Positions 16,523-25,857 of a stretch of DNA of 64,000 bases are shown one piece after another. The notes under the pieces were generated by a model. The model saw nothing but the letters and a program-made list of their open reading frames with translations. It did not search any database and was not told where the DNA came from. Within the stretch, counting starts at the first letter, position 1. Each line of letters starts with the position of its first letter. The position numbers and the translations under genes are program-made. Origin of the DNA: Polaromonas sp. JS666 (GTDB taxonomy: Bacteria; Pseudomonadota; Gammaproteobacteria; Burkholderiales; Burkholderiaceae_C); contig NC_007948.1 in assembly GCF_000013865.1 (NCBI RefSeq), forward strand, positions 248,001 through 312,000. Reading direction: 5' to 3'.

Positions 16523-17542
16523 ATGCCGACGACGGCGGGTTTCAGGCCGATGTGGCTTGCAGCCCATGTGGGACGGGTGTGTGCAGCGATCGCCTTGATG
16601 GCGCTCGGTGCCCCCGGCCAGGCCGCTGACTATGCCGGCCCGCTGTTTGATGCCCACCTGCATTACAACGAGGAAGCCTGGAACTGCCGGGAACGCAGCG
16701 CCGGGCCGCCCCAAGCAAGTTCAGCCCCCTCGGGGGGCAGCGCAGTACGCGAAGCGACAAGCGTGGGGGCTTCGTGTAGCGGCCCGCACGGCCCGGCTGA
16801 TGTGCTGGCTCGTATGCAGCGCAATGGTGTCAAAGCCATTGTTGCCAACTCGCGGCCTAACGACGGCACGAAATCGCTGGCCGCCATGGCCGAGACCCGC
16901 AAGGCCGGCGTCACTGTCGTGCCTTTCATCCGCCTCTACCGCAGCCGCGCCGACTACGACAACTGGTTTCGCGACGAGTCCATCTACGAGATGGTGCAGG
17001 CCGAGTTCGCGCGCGGTGTCACCGGCGACCAGGCCGGGCCTTACAAAGGCATTGGCGAGTTCCATCTGTATGACAGCGCCAACGCGAAGGAAGCCAACGG
17101 GCCGGTGGCGAAAAAGCTGATGCAGTTCGCCGAGAAAAACAAACTCGCGGTGCTGTCGCATGTGGACGATGTGGCGATCGACCTGCTGATGGCCCATGCG
17201 CCCGAAGTCCGGCTGATCTGGGCGCATACCGGCATTGGCGGCCCGCCGGTGGCGCGGGTGGATGAACTGCTGGCCAGATACCCGCAGCTCATGGGTGAGC
17301 TGTCCTACCGCCCGGGCCTGGTCTGTGACGGTGGGAAACTGTGCGCCGAGTGGCGCGCGCTGCTGCTCAAATACCCCGGCCGCTTCATGATCGGATCGGA
17401 CACCTGGGTCAACCAGCGCTGGCTGTATTACGACGACACCATGAAAGGCTACCGCACCTGGCTGGGCGACCTGCCGCCAGAGGTGGCGCGCAGGATTGCC
17501 TGGGGCAATGCCGCCGACATTTTTGGCGTCATCGAGAAATAG
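16523..17542 (+). CDS. Amidohydrolase-family protein with signal peptide and an in-frame repeat insertion
   Basis: A TIM-barrel amidohydrolase (amidohydrolase 2 type). After a signal-peptide-like N-terminus (about residues 10-35, ending GQAADY) comes the metal-binding motif DAHLHYNE. Later His and Asp ligands fit [13 protein letters not shown] and MIGSDTWVN. Between residues about 57 and 89 the protein contains about 30 residues rich in Pro, Ser, Gly and Ala that are a translated copy of the dispersed GC-rich repeat, inserted right after the metal-binding motif without breaking the frame. The insert sits where the family has a loop. The protein may still fold; substrate unknown. Confidence 0.8.
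   Translation: MPTTAGFRPMWLAAHVGRVCAAIALMALGAPGQAADYAGPLFDAHLHYNEEAWNCRERSAGPPQASSAPSGGSAVREATSVGASCSGPHGPADVLARMQRNGVKAIVANSRPNDGTKSLAAMAETRKAGVTVVPFIRLYRSRADYDNWFRDESIYEMVQAEFARGVTGDQAGPYKGIGEFHLYDSANAKEANGPVAKKLMQFAEKNKLAVLSHVDDVAIDLLMAHAPEVRLIWAHTGIGGPPVARVDELLARYPQLMGELSYRPGLVCDGGKLCAEWRALLLKYPGRFMIGSDTWVNQRWLYYDDTMKGYRTWLGDLPPEVARRIAWGNAADIFGVIEK
16692..16774 (-). repeat. GC-rich repeat inside a coding sequence, copy 8
   Basis: A second-subtype copy (CCGGGCCGCCCCAAG, C-run/G-run hairpin, CGTGGGGGC end) that lies within the amidohydrolase frame and is translated. It is the only full copy in this window inside a gene. Confidence 0.75.
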
Positions 17543-17580
17543 TTCCCGGAAAGTGCGTGATCGCAGCGGACTCTTCAACC

Positions 17581-17672
17581 AAGCAGGGGCCGCGGAACTG
17601 GCTTTGCCAGGCCGCAGGCGCAGCGCCCCCTCGGGGGGCAGAGAGTTACACGAAGTGAACGAACGTGGGGGC
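17581..17672 (-). repeat. Stop-adjacent GC-rich repeat, copy 9 (before a start codon)
   Basis: A clear copy with CTGGC-TTT-GCCAG, 38 bases after the amidohydrolase stop but in reversed orientation; its GTGGGGGC end lies 26 bases before the GST start codon. Confidence 0.8.
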
Positions 17673-17698
17673 TCCACCTACCGGGGCACAATGTTCAG

Positions 17699-18361
17699 AT
17701 GATCCAGCTGTATTACTCCCCCAGCTCCGCCGCCATGGCGCCGCACATCCTGCTTGAAGAGCTGGGCGTGCCGTTCGAGAAAATCCTGGTCGACACCGCC
17801 ACGGGCGCGCACCGCAGCGAGGCCTATCGCCGGATCAATCCCAATGGGCTGGTGCCGGCGCTGGCCGATGGCGACCTGGTGCTCTACGAATCCGCCGCGA
17901 TCTGCCTGCACCTGTGCGATACCCATCCGCAGGCCGGCCTGGTGCCGGCGCTGGGAACGACCGAACGCGCGCACTTCTACAAGTGGCTGATCTGGCTGAC
18001 CAATACGCTGCAGTCCACGCTGATTGTTTATTTCTACCCCGAGCGCTGGATGAATGAAGGCAACAGCGCCGGTGTGGCTGAGCTGAAGTCGCGCGCGCAG
18101 GCCCGTGTCGGCCCCCTGCTCGACCAGCTCGACGCTGAACTGGCGCGCCAGCAGGCAATGCATTCGCAGCCCTGGCTGCTGGGTGCCGCGTTCTCGGCAG
18201 TGGACATCTACGCGATGATGCTGTGCCGCTGGACGCGCAACTTTGCCTCGTCACCGGCCCGGGAGCGTGCCCATCTGGGGCCGTATCTGCAGCGCGTGCT
18301 GGCGCGCCCGGCCGTGATCAGGGCGTTTGCCGCCGAAGGGCTGGCCCTGCCCTGGGTTTAG
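17699..18361 (+). CDS. Glutathione S-transferase
   Basis: A 220-residue GST. The N-terminal thioredoxin-like domain (residues 1-80) has LYYSPSSAAMAPHILLEELG, the cis-Pro region NPNGLVPAL and the glutathione-binding YESAAICLHL. The C-terminal helical domain (about 90-220) includes FSAVDIYAMML. Sequence features fit the beta/theta-like bacterial GSTs that conjugate or reduce electrophiles with glutathione; the substrate is not predictable. It is a monocistronic gene by spacing. The following 200 bases to corA show nothing I can name. Confidence 0.88.
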   Translation: MIQLYYSPSSAAMAPHILLEELGVPFEKILVDTATGAHRSEAYRRINPNGLVPALADGDLVLYESAAICLHLCDTHPQAGLVPALGTTERAHFYKWLIWLTNTLQSTLIVYFYPERWMNEGNSAGVAELKSRAQARVGPLLDQLDAELARQQAMHSQPWLLGAAFSAVDIYAMMLCRWTRNFASSPARERAHLGPYLQRVLARPAVIRAFAAEGLALPWV

Positions 18362-18563
18362 CCGGGTGGCTGTCCGGCCGCACCCAGCCTGTTGGATGCG
18401 CGTTGCGGCGTTTGGTCAATCCGGGCGATCAGCTTTTCGGGGGCCGTGGTTGCCTTCAGGATGCGCATGTCGCGGTTATTCCCGGTGTCGCCCCCGGCCT
18501 GTCTGGCAATCCGCTCCAGCAGCTGCAGCATCTTCGTGACGCACGCCGCTGGCAGGCTGCGCG

Positions 18564-19679
18564 CTAATGGCTGGTCCTGGCCAGATAGCGTTTGCGCCAG
18601 AACACGGCCACCACCACCGCCACGATCACCACCATGACGGCGAAGGTCCACCAGAACCCCGTCGATGAGTGAATGATGGGCAGGAACTCGAAGTTCATGC
18701 CGAAAAATCCGGTGATCAGGTTCAGCGGCAGGAAGATGGCGGTCAGCGCCGTCAGGGTCCGCATGATGTCGTTGGTGCGGTGGCTTTGCGCATTGAAATG
18801 CATCTGCACGGCGGTCTCCGCGCTCTGTTCCATGCGCCGTACATGGTGCACCACGCGCTCGATGTGTTCGAGCACATCGCGCGAGCGCACCTTGAGCAGT
18901 TCGCGTTCGCGTTGCGCTGCAGGCGTGCTGCCCTCGGGCCAGGTTTCAACCGAATCGATCCAGTCCTGGGTCGCCGCCCGCTGGTCTTCACAAATCTCGT
19001 CGAGCTGGTGCATGGCCAGGCGTGCCTCCATCAGCGCGCTCCAGTTGTTGAACCTGGTGTGGGGGTTGAGCAGTTCGTTTTGCCAGTGGTCAAGCTGCCG
19101 TGTCAGCTCGCGCCGCAAGGCCAGGTAGCCGTCCACGATGTGGTTGACGATGCGCAGCATCAGGTCTGCCGGGCTGGCTGGCAACCTGACACCGGCATCG
19201 CGTGACTCGGATGAGGTGGCGTTGAGCAATTTCTGGGCGTAGGCCTCGCGCACCGCGCAGTCGGTGGGATGCACGGTCAGCAGAACACGGTCAAACACCG
19301 CAAAGCCGACCGGGCTGGTGTCGATGCGCTGCAGGATAGGCGGGCCGCCGCGCTTGCGGCTCTGGTGCAGCGGCTGCCCGGGTTGCGCCAGATCGGTTTC
19401 AGTCTGTCCGGTGGCCAGCCGGCGAAACACCAGGATGTCGTATTGCGAGGTGTAGTCGTAATGCGAGGGCAGCTGGTTGTTCAGCAGGTCGCTGACATGC
19501 AGGTCCACCAGCTGCGTGCCGCACAGGGTCTGCAGGCAGGTCTGGATTTGCGCTTGCAGCACCTCAAACTCGCGCCGCGCACAGGCGATCCAGACAAAGC
19601 CCTGCGCGGGCAACTGGGCGGGCAGGGCATCGGTTTCGACAATGCCCTGGCTGCCGGAGGAAATGTTGAAAACACGCAT
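18564..19679 (-). CDS. corA: CorA-type magnesium/divalent cation transporter
   Basis: A 371-residue CorA superfamily protein: a long cytoplasmic domain (about 1-305) with a coiled helical region, then two membrane helices (about 308-328 and 340-362). The selectivity-loop motif is intact as FGMNFE. The C-terminal basic tail (WRKRYLAR) fits the family. It may import Mg2+ or, like ZntB, transport Zn2+; motif alone cannot separate them. The ATG at 19679 was chosen; a TTG thirty bases upstream is also possible. Confidence 0.87.
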   Translation of the reverse strand: MRVFNISSGSQGIVETDALPAQLPAQGFVWIACARREFEVLQAQIQTCLQTLCGTQLVDLHVSDLLNNQLPSHYDYTSQYDILVFRRLATGQTETDLAQPGQPLHQSRKRGGPPILQRIDTSPVGFAVFDRVLLTVHPTDCAVREAYAQKLLNATSSESRDAGVRLPASPADLMLRIVNHIVDGYLALRRELTRQLDHWQNELLNPHTRFNNWSALMEARLAMHQLDEICEDQRAATQDWIDSVETWPEGSTPAAQRERELLKVRSRDVLEHIERVVHHVRRMEQSAETAVQMHFNAQSHRTNDIMRTLTALTAIFLPLNLITGFFGMNFEFLPIIHSSTGFWWTFAVMVVIVAVVVAVFWRKRYLARTSH

Positions 19680-19795
19680 GGACGCTGAAACCCCTGCAGT
19701 AAGTATCAAATTGGCCTGTAGCCCTTGCCAGATGACTGTGCCAGGCTACTCTTCTGATCGTAGCCCGGGCGGCGCGGCAAGGCAGAAAGGCGCTC

Positions 19796-20848
<1,053 letters not shown>

Positions 20849-20921
20849 TTATTTACCCGGTGGGCTGTTGGCGCGCCGCTTTGTAGCGGCTTGAAATTGC
20901 CGGATTCGCTCCAAACCACCA

Positions 20922-20951
20922 TTGCCAAGGCCCGCCCGGGGTGGTTAGAAT
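20922..20951 (+). promoter_or_regulatory. Sigma-70-type promoter for candidate small RNA
   Basis: TTGCCA (20922-20927), an 18-base spacer and TAGAAT (20946-20951). It faces away from hemB and leads into a short region with three hairpins and a terminator. Confidence 0.5.
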
Positions 20952-20957
20952 CCCGGC

Positions 20958-21074
20958 GTGCGGTTACCAGTTTGGAAGCTGCATCCCGCTTTTCCTCCCT
21001 GAGCGGGGCCTTTGCGTGTGACAGCAAAAAGGCTTACCAGCCCGGTTGGCTTCGTGCCAACCGGGCATTTTTTT
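20958..21074 (+). ncRNA. Candidate small RNA of about 115 nt
   Basis: The stretch between a promoter-like sequence and a strong terminator holds no open frame of note but three consecutive hairpins: CCCGCT/AGCGGG, GCCTTTGC/GCAAAAAGGC and the terminator stem. It lies in the hemB-hemJ spacer. I do not recognise the family. It lacks the SRP Alu/domain IV motif, tmRNA features and the paired ends and length of 6S RNA. An attenuated leader of hemJ is an alternative, but the terminator lies 190 bases before hemJ with a repeat copy between. Confidence 0.45.
21040..21073 (+). terminator. Strong rho-independent terminator
   Basis: An 11-bp perfect stem (21040-21050 with 21056-21066), loop TTCGT, then A and seven T. 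No annotated plus-strand gene lies upstream within the intergenic region, which supports a separate short transcript. Confidence 0.8.
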
Positions 21075-21158
21075 GCCTACTCGGGGCGAACACCCCGTAT
21101 CACGCGAAGTGGGAAGGAAAAGCGGGAGGCATGTCAACGGATGGAGAGGTCTTAAACC

Positions 21159-21249
21159 AGCAGGGGCCGCGGAACCGGCTTAGCCGGGCCGCAGGCGCAG
21201 CGGCCCCCTCGGGGGGCAGCGCATTACACGAAGTGAAAAGCGTGGGGGC
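21159..21249 (-). repeat. Stop-adjacent GC-rich repeat, copy 10 (before a start codon)
   Basis: A full copy whose GTGGGGGC end lies 12 bases upstream of the hemJ start codon; no stop codon abuts it. Confidence 0.8.
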
Positions 21250-21261
21250 TACACTCCCCCG

Positions 21262-21696
21262 ATGCTCTGGGTCAAATCACTTCACATCGTTTTTGTTGCC
21301 AGCTGGTTTGCGGGGCTGTTTTACCTGCCGCGCATTTTTGTGAACCTGGCCCTGGTGCCGCCCGAGAGCGTGGCCGAGCGCGAGCGGCTGATCCTGATGG
21401 CGCGCAAACTGATGCGCTTCACCACCATCCTGGCGGTTCCGGCCCTGGGTTTTGGCTTGTGGCTGTATCTTGGCTACGGCATCGGGCGCGGCCCCGGCAA
21501 TGCCTGGATGCATGCCAAGCTGGGTGTTGTGGTGCTGGCCCTGGGCTATCACCACGCCTGTGGGCGACTGCTCGGCAAATTTGTCAGCAACCGCAGCACG
21601 CGCAGCCATGTCTGGTTTCGCTGGTTCAATGAAGTGCCCGTGCTGCTGCTGGCGGCCGCCGTCATCCTGGTGGTGGTCAAGCCTTGGCAGGGCTAG
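21262..21696 (+). CDS. hemJ: Protoporphyrinogen IX oxidase HemJ (CopD-like membrane protein)
   Basis: A 144-residue, four-helix membrane protein of the HemJ/TIGR00701 family. It contains the N-terminal KSLHIVFVASWFAGLFYLPR with the conserved His, the central WMHAKLGVVVLALGYHH, and the C-terminal NEVPVLLLAAAVILVVVKPW. HemJ oxidises protoporphyrinogen IX to protoporphyrin IX late in heme synthesis and binds heme itself. Its closeness to hemB supports this role. Its stop codon lies inside the left arm of an inverted-repeat element. Confidence 0.88.
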   Translation: MLWVKSLHIVFVASWFAGLFYLPRIFVNLALVPPESVAERERLILMARKLMRFTTILAVPALGFGLWLYLGYGIGRGPGNAWMHAKLGVVVLALGYHHACGRLLGKFVSNRSTRSHVWFRWFNEVPVLLLAAAVILVVVKPWQG

Positions 21697-21877
21697 TACT
21701 CCGACCCAGAAATATCGAAACATGAAAGCGCGCCTTCGAACCCATGCCGTCGTTGCAAATCCTCGCCATAGCTACAGCTATGTCTGCGGTTTGCGCCTGG
21801 GCCTGGGCCTGGGCCTGGGCCTGGGCTCGAATCCATCGCTTTCATTTTGTTCCGATACCTCTGTGTCGAAGTACTAG
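21693..21877. repeat. Inverted-repeat element with (CTGGGC)5 microsatellite
   Basis: Imperfect inverted arms of about 50 bp, each bounded by CTAG (21693-21696 and 21874-21877), enclose a core with five exact CTGGGC units at 21797-21826. The left arm supplies the hemJ stop codon. It looks like a small non-autonomous mobile element; no transposase is present. Confidence 0.6.
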
Positions 21878-21910
21878 GGCATCGGCAGGCATCGAGGAAG
21901 CCCACGTACC

Positions 21911-23065
21911 ATGGCCCGGCATCCCTCGTCTGCAACGGCCGCGTCTGCTGGTCAGCGCACGGCGGGGTGGCCGCTGGCAGTGGTCGCTGTCTGCCTGATT
22001 GTTTACGCCAGCCTGTATCCGTTCGCTGACTGGCGCGACCAGGGCATTTCGCCGCTGCGGTTTCTGACGGCGCCGCTGCCGCGCTACTGGACCGGTTTTG
22101 ATGTGGGGGCCAACCTGCTGGGCTACGCGCCGCTGGGCTTCCTGTTGACGCTGTCGGTGCTGTCGACGCTGCGCAGCCGGCGCGCCGGGTGGGCGGTCTG
22201 CGCGGCGGTCCTGATGGCGGCGCTGCTGTCGCTGGCCATGGAAACGCTGCAAAGCTACCTGCCATCGCGTATCGCCTCCAATGTGGATCTGGCCCTCAAC
22301 ACGCTGGGTGCCTTGCTGGGCGCCTGCTGCGCATGGGTGCTGGAGAAAACCGGTCTGGTGAATCGCTGGAGCCGGTTCAGGGGACGCTGGTTTGCCCAGG
22401 ATGCCAGCGGCGCGCTGGTGCTGCTGCTGCTCTGGCCGCCCGCGCTGCTGTTTCCCGCGGCGGTGCCCCTGGGGCTGGGCCAGGTTTTCGAGCGGCTGGA
22501 GTCGGCGCTGGCCGAAGCCCTGATGGACTCCCCCTTCCTTGAATGGATGCCGGTGCGGGACGTGGAGCTGCAGCCGCTGGTCCCGCTTGCGGAACTGGTG
22601 TGCGTGGCGCTGGGTGCGCTGATTCCCTGCCTGTTGGGTTACAGCGCCATCCGCACGCTCTGGCAGCGGGCGGCCTTTGCTGCGGCGATGCTGGTCATCG
22701 GTATGGCCGCGTCCGCGCTGTCGGCCGCGCTCAGCTATGGGCCCGAGCATGCCTGGGCCTGGCTGGATGTGCCGGTGCAGGCGGGGGTGGCGCTCGCGGC
22801 CCTGCTGGCAGTGGTGCTGCTGGCTGTGCCGCGCCGTGGCGCCGCGGCCTTTGCGCTGCTGGCGCTGGCAATTCAGCTGGGACTGCTGAACCAGGCGCCT
22901 GCCGACCCCTACTTTGCGCAGACCCTGCAGACCTGGGAGCAGGGCCGGTTTATCCGCTTTCATGGCCTGGTTCAGTGGCTGGGCTGGCTGTGGCCCTACG
23001 CGACCATGCTGCATGTGCTGGTGCGCCTTTCCAGCCGCGAACGCACACAGCCGGCTGAAAAGTAA
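21911..23065 (+). CDS. VanZ-like family membrane protein
   Basis: A 384-residue polytopic membrane protein. The N-terminal half is a VanZ-like domain: YASLYPFADWR, GANLLGYAPLGFLL, METLQSYLPSRIASNVDLALNTLGALLG. The C-terminal half has several further hydrophobic helices (LVPLAELVCVALGALIPCLLG and others), making it longer than VanZ itself. VanZ gives low-level teicoplanin resistance in enterococci, but most homologues have no known role. It ends 9 bases before the ferredoxin gene. Confidence 0.8.
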   Translation: MARHPSSATAASAGQRTAGWPLAVVAVCLIVYASLYPFADWRDQGISPLRFLTAPLPRYWTGFDVGANLLGYAPLGFLLTLSVLSTLRSRRAGWAVCAAVLMAALLSLAMETLQSYLPSRIASNVDLALNTLGALLGACCAWVLEKTGLVNRWSRFRGRWFAQDASGALVLLLLWPPALLFPAAVPLGLGQVFERLESALAEALMDSPFLEWMPVRDVELQPLVPLAELVCVALGALIPCLLGYSAIRTLWQRAAFAAAMLVIGMAASALSAALSYGPEHAWAWLDVPVQAGVALAALLAVVLLAVPRRGAAAFALLALAIQLGLLNQAPADPYFAQTLQTWEQGRFIRFHGLVQWLGWLWPYATMLHVLVRLSSRERTQPAEK

Positions 23066-23074
23066 AATCGGGCC

Positions 23075-23449
23075 ATGACTGCACCCATTTCCCAAGACGC
23101 CGTGCCGGCGCCCGCCAAGGCCGCTTCCTATTACGAGCGGCATATTTTCTTTTGCCTGAACCAGCGCCCCCCCGGCGAAGACAGTTGCGCCAATCACCAG
23201 GCGCAGGAAGGTTTTGACCGCTGCAAGTCGCAGGTCAAGGCGGCCGGGCTGGCGGGGCCGGGCAAGGTACGGGTCAACAAGGCCGGCTGCCTGGACCGCT
23301 GTGCCGGCGGCCCGGTGGCGGTGGTGTATCCCGAAGCGGTCTGGTACAGCTATGTGGATGCCCACGATATCGACGAAATCGTCGAATCTCACCTCAAAAA
23401 CGGCCAGGTGGTCGAGCGCCTCCTGATGCCCGCGCATCTGGGGCGTTGA
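23075..23449 (+). CDS. Thioredoxin-like [2Fe-2S] ferredoxin
   Basis: A 124-residue protein of the thioredoxin-like 2Fe-2S ferredoxin family. Cluster ligands appear as Cys in HIFFCLNQ, Cys in EDSCANH, and the pair in NKAGCLDRCAGGP, the standard spacing for this fold. The C-terminal YVDAHDIDEIVESHL is typical. Members are small redox carriers of mostly unknown partner. Spacing suggests co-transcription with the VanZ-like gene and possibly the hydrolase downstream. Confidence 0.85.
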   Translation: MTAPISQDAVPAPAKAASYYERHIFFCLNQRPPGEDSCANHQAQEGFDRCKSQVKAAGLAGPGKVRVNKAGCLDRCAGGPVAVVYPEAVWYSYVDAHDIDEIVESHLKNGQVVERLLMPAHLGR

Positions 23450-23595
23450 GGTGAGGCCGGGCGAGCCGGTGCGGCGCTTCAGGCCCGATGGAACGGGCTT
23501 CTTGGTGGGTGCGTTATTTTCGTCTGCGGCCCAATAATAGACCGGCCAGGTCGCTCCTCTTTTTGTAGCGTCTCAACTGAGCAGAAAGTTTTCCT

Positions 23596-24255
23596 GTGAA
23601 TTCCCACACCCGCAAATCAAGCATCGAGGGTCCGGCTGGCGCCCTGGAAATTGCGCTGGACGCACCCGCCGGTATTTCCCGGGGCATGGCCATCATTGCC
23701 CATCCGCACCCGCTGTTCGGCGGCACGATGGACAACAAGGTGGTGCAGACCCTGGCGCGAGCTTTTCTTCACTGCGGCTGGACAGCCGTGCGCTTCAACT
23801 TCCGGGGCGTGGGCGGCAGCGCCGGCAGCCATGACGAGGGCCGGGGCGAGCTCGACGACCTGCTGGCCGTCGTGCAGCATGTGTCGCCGGTGGCGGAGGG
23901 TGATGCGGGTGCGAGCGCGGGCGCGCTGGCACTGGCCGGGTTTTCCTTTGGCGCTTTTGTCACCACGCATGCTTTTGCCCGCCTCAACCCCGTTCGACCT
24001 GTTGAAAAGCTCGTGCTGGTTGGCACCAGCGTCAGCCGGGCGCCCGCTGCACCGATTGATGCGGCCGCGCACCTGAAGACCCTGGTGGTGCATGGCGAGC
24101 AGGACGACACGGTGCTGCTGCCGGCCGTGCTCGATTGGGCCCGGCCGCAGGCACTTCCTGTTACGGTTGTGCCCGGAGGCGGTCATTTCTTTCATGGACA
24201 ATTGCCGCTGCTGAAGAATCTGGTGATCCGCCACCTGTCGTCGCCCCCGATCTGA
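23596..24255 (+). CDS. Alpha/beta hydrolase (serine, dienelactone/peptidase S9-like)
   Basis: A 219-residue alpha/beta hydrolase with the AHPHPLFGGTMDNKVV segment characteristic of this subfamily, the nucleophile elbow GFSFGAF, acid in VHGEQDD and His in GGGHFFHGQLP. Such proteins are widespread and poorly characterised. The start is GTG at 23596, the first codon giving full homology; the ribosome site is weak. It is followed by dacC after 89 bases. Confidence 0.83.
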   Translation: MNSHTRKSSIEGPAGALEIALDAPAGISRGMAIIAHPHPLFGGTMDNKVVQTLARAFLHCGWTAVRFNFRGVGGSAGSHDEGRGELDDLLAVVQHVSPVAEGDAGASAGALALAGFSFGAFVTTHAFARLNPVRPVEKLVLVGTSVSRAPAAPIDAAAHLKTLVVHGEQDDTVLLPAVLDWARPQALPVTVVPGGGHFFHGQLPLLKNLVIRHLSSPPI

Positions 24256-24344
24256 GCTTGCCGGATCCCTCGCGGTTGCCCGCCTCCCGTTCTGCTGGCT
24301 CCTTCTTCCTCTCCTTTTCCTTTTCCCCTAACGAATTTCCCGAC

Positions 24345-25547
24345 ATGTACTGTTCACTCAAGGTCCCACGCGGCCTGCGCGCCGCCGCCCTGCTGCTGCT
24401 TGTTTCCGCTTTCCTTCCCGTCGCGCACGCACAGGCCCCCCAGGCGCCTGAGATCGCCGCACGTTCGTATTTGCTGCTGGATGTCACGGCCAACCAGATC
24501 CTGGCCGCCAAGGACATTGATTCCCCGGTCGAGCCGGCATCGCTGACCAAGCTGATGACCGAGTACCTGGTGTTTGACGCGCTCAAGTCCAAAAAAATCG
24601 ACCTGAAGCAGACCTTTGGCGTGAGCGAGCGGGCCTGGAAGATGCCAGGCTCCCGCATGTTCATCGACCCCAAGATGCAGGTGCCGGTGGAAGACCTGAT
24701 CAAGGGCATGGTGGTCCAGTCGGGCAACGACGCCACCATGGCGCTTGCCGAGGGTGTGGGCGGGACGGCCGAGCATTTTGTGCGGCTGATGAACGAGCAG
24801 GCCAAGGCCCTGGGAATGAAATCCACCGCGTACAAGAATCCGGAAGGCCTGACCGAGCCGGGGCATACCACCACCGCGCGCGACCTGAGCATCCTGGCGA
24901 CCCGCCTGATGCGTGATTTCCCCGACTACATCGGCTATTCGGCGATCAAGAAGTATCGCTATCCCGGCACGCCTGCGGCCAATGACACCAACCGCAACAC
25001 CCTGCTGTTCCGCGACCCGACCGTGGACGGTCTGAAAACCGGGCACACAGAGGCGGCGGGTTACTGCATGATCGCCACGGCCAGGCGCGACTTCCCGAAT
25101 CTGGGTGTCGGCGGTGCCCCCGGCGGCCGTCGCCTGCTGGCCATTGTGCTGGGCACCAGCAGCGACAGCGCCCGCGCCAACGAGTCGCAAAAACTGCTGA
25201 ACTGGGGCTACACCGCCTTTGAAGCCGTGAAGCTGTTCGATGCGGGCCAGCCGGTGGTGGCGCCTTCTGTCTGGAAAGGCGCGGCCTCGACGGTGAAGCT
25301 GGGCCGGCCCGAGGCCATTGTGGTCGCCGTGGCGGCCGGCAGTGCCCCCAAGGTCAAAACCCAGGTCGCCCGGCCGGACCCCCTGGTGGCGCCCTTTGTG
25401 AAGGGCCAGCAGCTGGGAACCCTCAAGGTCATGCTGGGTGAGAATCCCACGCCGGTGGCCGAGGTGCAGCTGGTGGCGCTGGAGGCGGTGGAAGAGGCCG
25501 GCATTCTCGGGCGCGCCTGGGACTCCATCCGGCTCTGGATCAAGTAA
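24345..25547 (+). CDS. dacC: D-alanyl-D-alanine carboxypeptidase (PBP5/6 type)
   Basis: A 400-residue penicillin-binding protein 5/6 type enzyme that trims the terminal D-Ala of peptidoglycan side chains in the periplasm. It has a signal peptide (residues 1-29, cleaved after AHA), the active-site motifs SLTK, SGN and KTG in order, and a C-terminal PBP5 beta domain (about 285-375) with an amphipathic membrane-anchoring end (GRAWDSIRLWIK). The ATG at 24345 is the first codon giving a signal peptide. dacA would be an equally valid name. Confidence 0.92.
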   Translation: MYCSLKVPRGLRAAALLLLVSAFLPVAHAQAPQAPEIAARSYLLLDVTANQILAAKDIDSPVEPASLTKLMTEYLVFDALKSKKIDLKQTFGVSERAWKMPGSRMFIDPKMQVPVEDLIKGMVVQSGNDATMALAEGVGGTAEHFVRLMNEQAKALGMKSTAYKNPEGLTEPGHTTTARDLSILATRLMRDFPDYIGYSAIKKYRYPGTPAANDTNRNTLLFRDPTVDGLKTGHTEAAGYCMIATARRDFPNLGVGGAPGGRRLLAIVLGTSSDSARANESQKLLNWGYTAFEAVKLFDAGQPVVAPSVWKGAASTVKLGRPEAIVVAVAAGSAPKVKTQVARPDPLVAPFVKGQQLGTLKVMLGENPTPVAEVQLVALEAVEEAGILGRAWDSIRLWIK

Positions 25548-25738
25548 CTCGCGGCATCAAATGCGGTGGATCCTTTGCGCCGCAAGGTAAATATCTCAGA
25601 ATTTAAGGTGCTTTAGCGGAAGTGTGTGCTAACGTTCATATATTGAGATTGCTCGCCCTGCAGTCGGGAGTCCGCTGTCCTGGGCGGTGATTGCATGGCA
25701 TGCGGACGCCGATCATTGCGGCACTGGCCGCGTTTTAC

Positions 25739-25767
25739 TTGAGCGTTTTCACGATCCGGTTTATACT
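25739..25767 (+). promoter_or_regulatory. Promoter of the str operon
   Basis: TTGAGC, 17-base spacer, TATACT, about 90 bases before rpsL. It is the best sigma-70 match in the 310-bp dacC-rpsL gap; the rest of that gap shows nothing else I can name. Confidence 0.7.
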
Positions 25768-25857
25768 AGAAGGCTTTTCCGCTTTTGCAGCGGGAAATAT
25801 TTGTGGCCGCGCATCAACCGCGGTAATCAGTTTTCAGACGTTTAGGGACGTTTTTCA

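Noticed and set aside
20958..21074. 6S RNA, SRP RNA or tmRNA as identity of the candidate small RNA
   Set aside because: Length, missing paired ends and absence of the known conserved motifs argue against each.
21797..21826. Tandem CTGGGC units considered as a CRISPR fragment
   Set aside because: Units are contiguous with no spacers and only six bases long; it is a microsatellite. No CRISPR array or cas gene occurs in the window.
21842..23437. A 531-codon minus-strand frame opposite the VanZ-like gene
   Set aside because: His/Gln/Arg-rich shadow frame with no domain; the plus-strand gene has clear membrane helices and family motifs.
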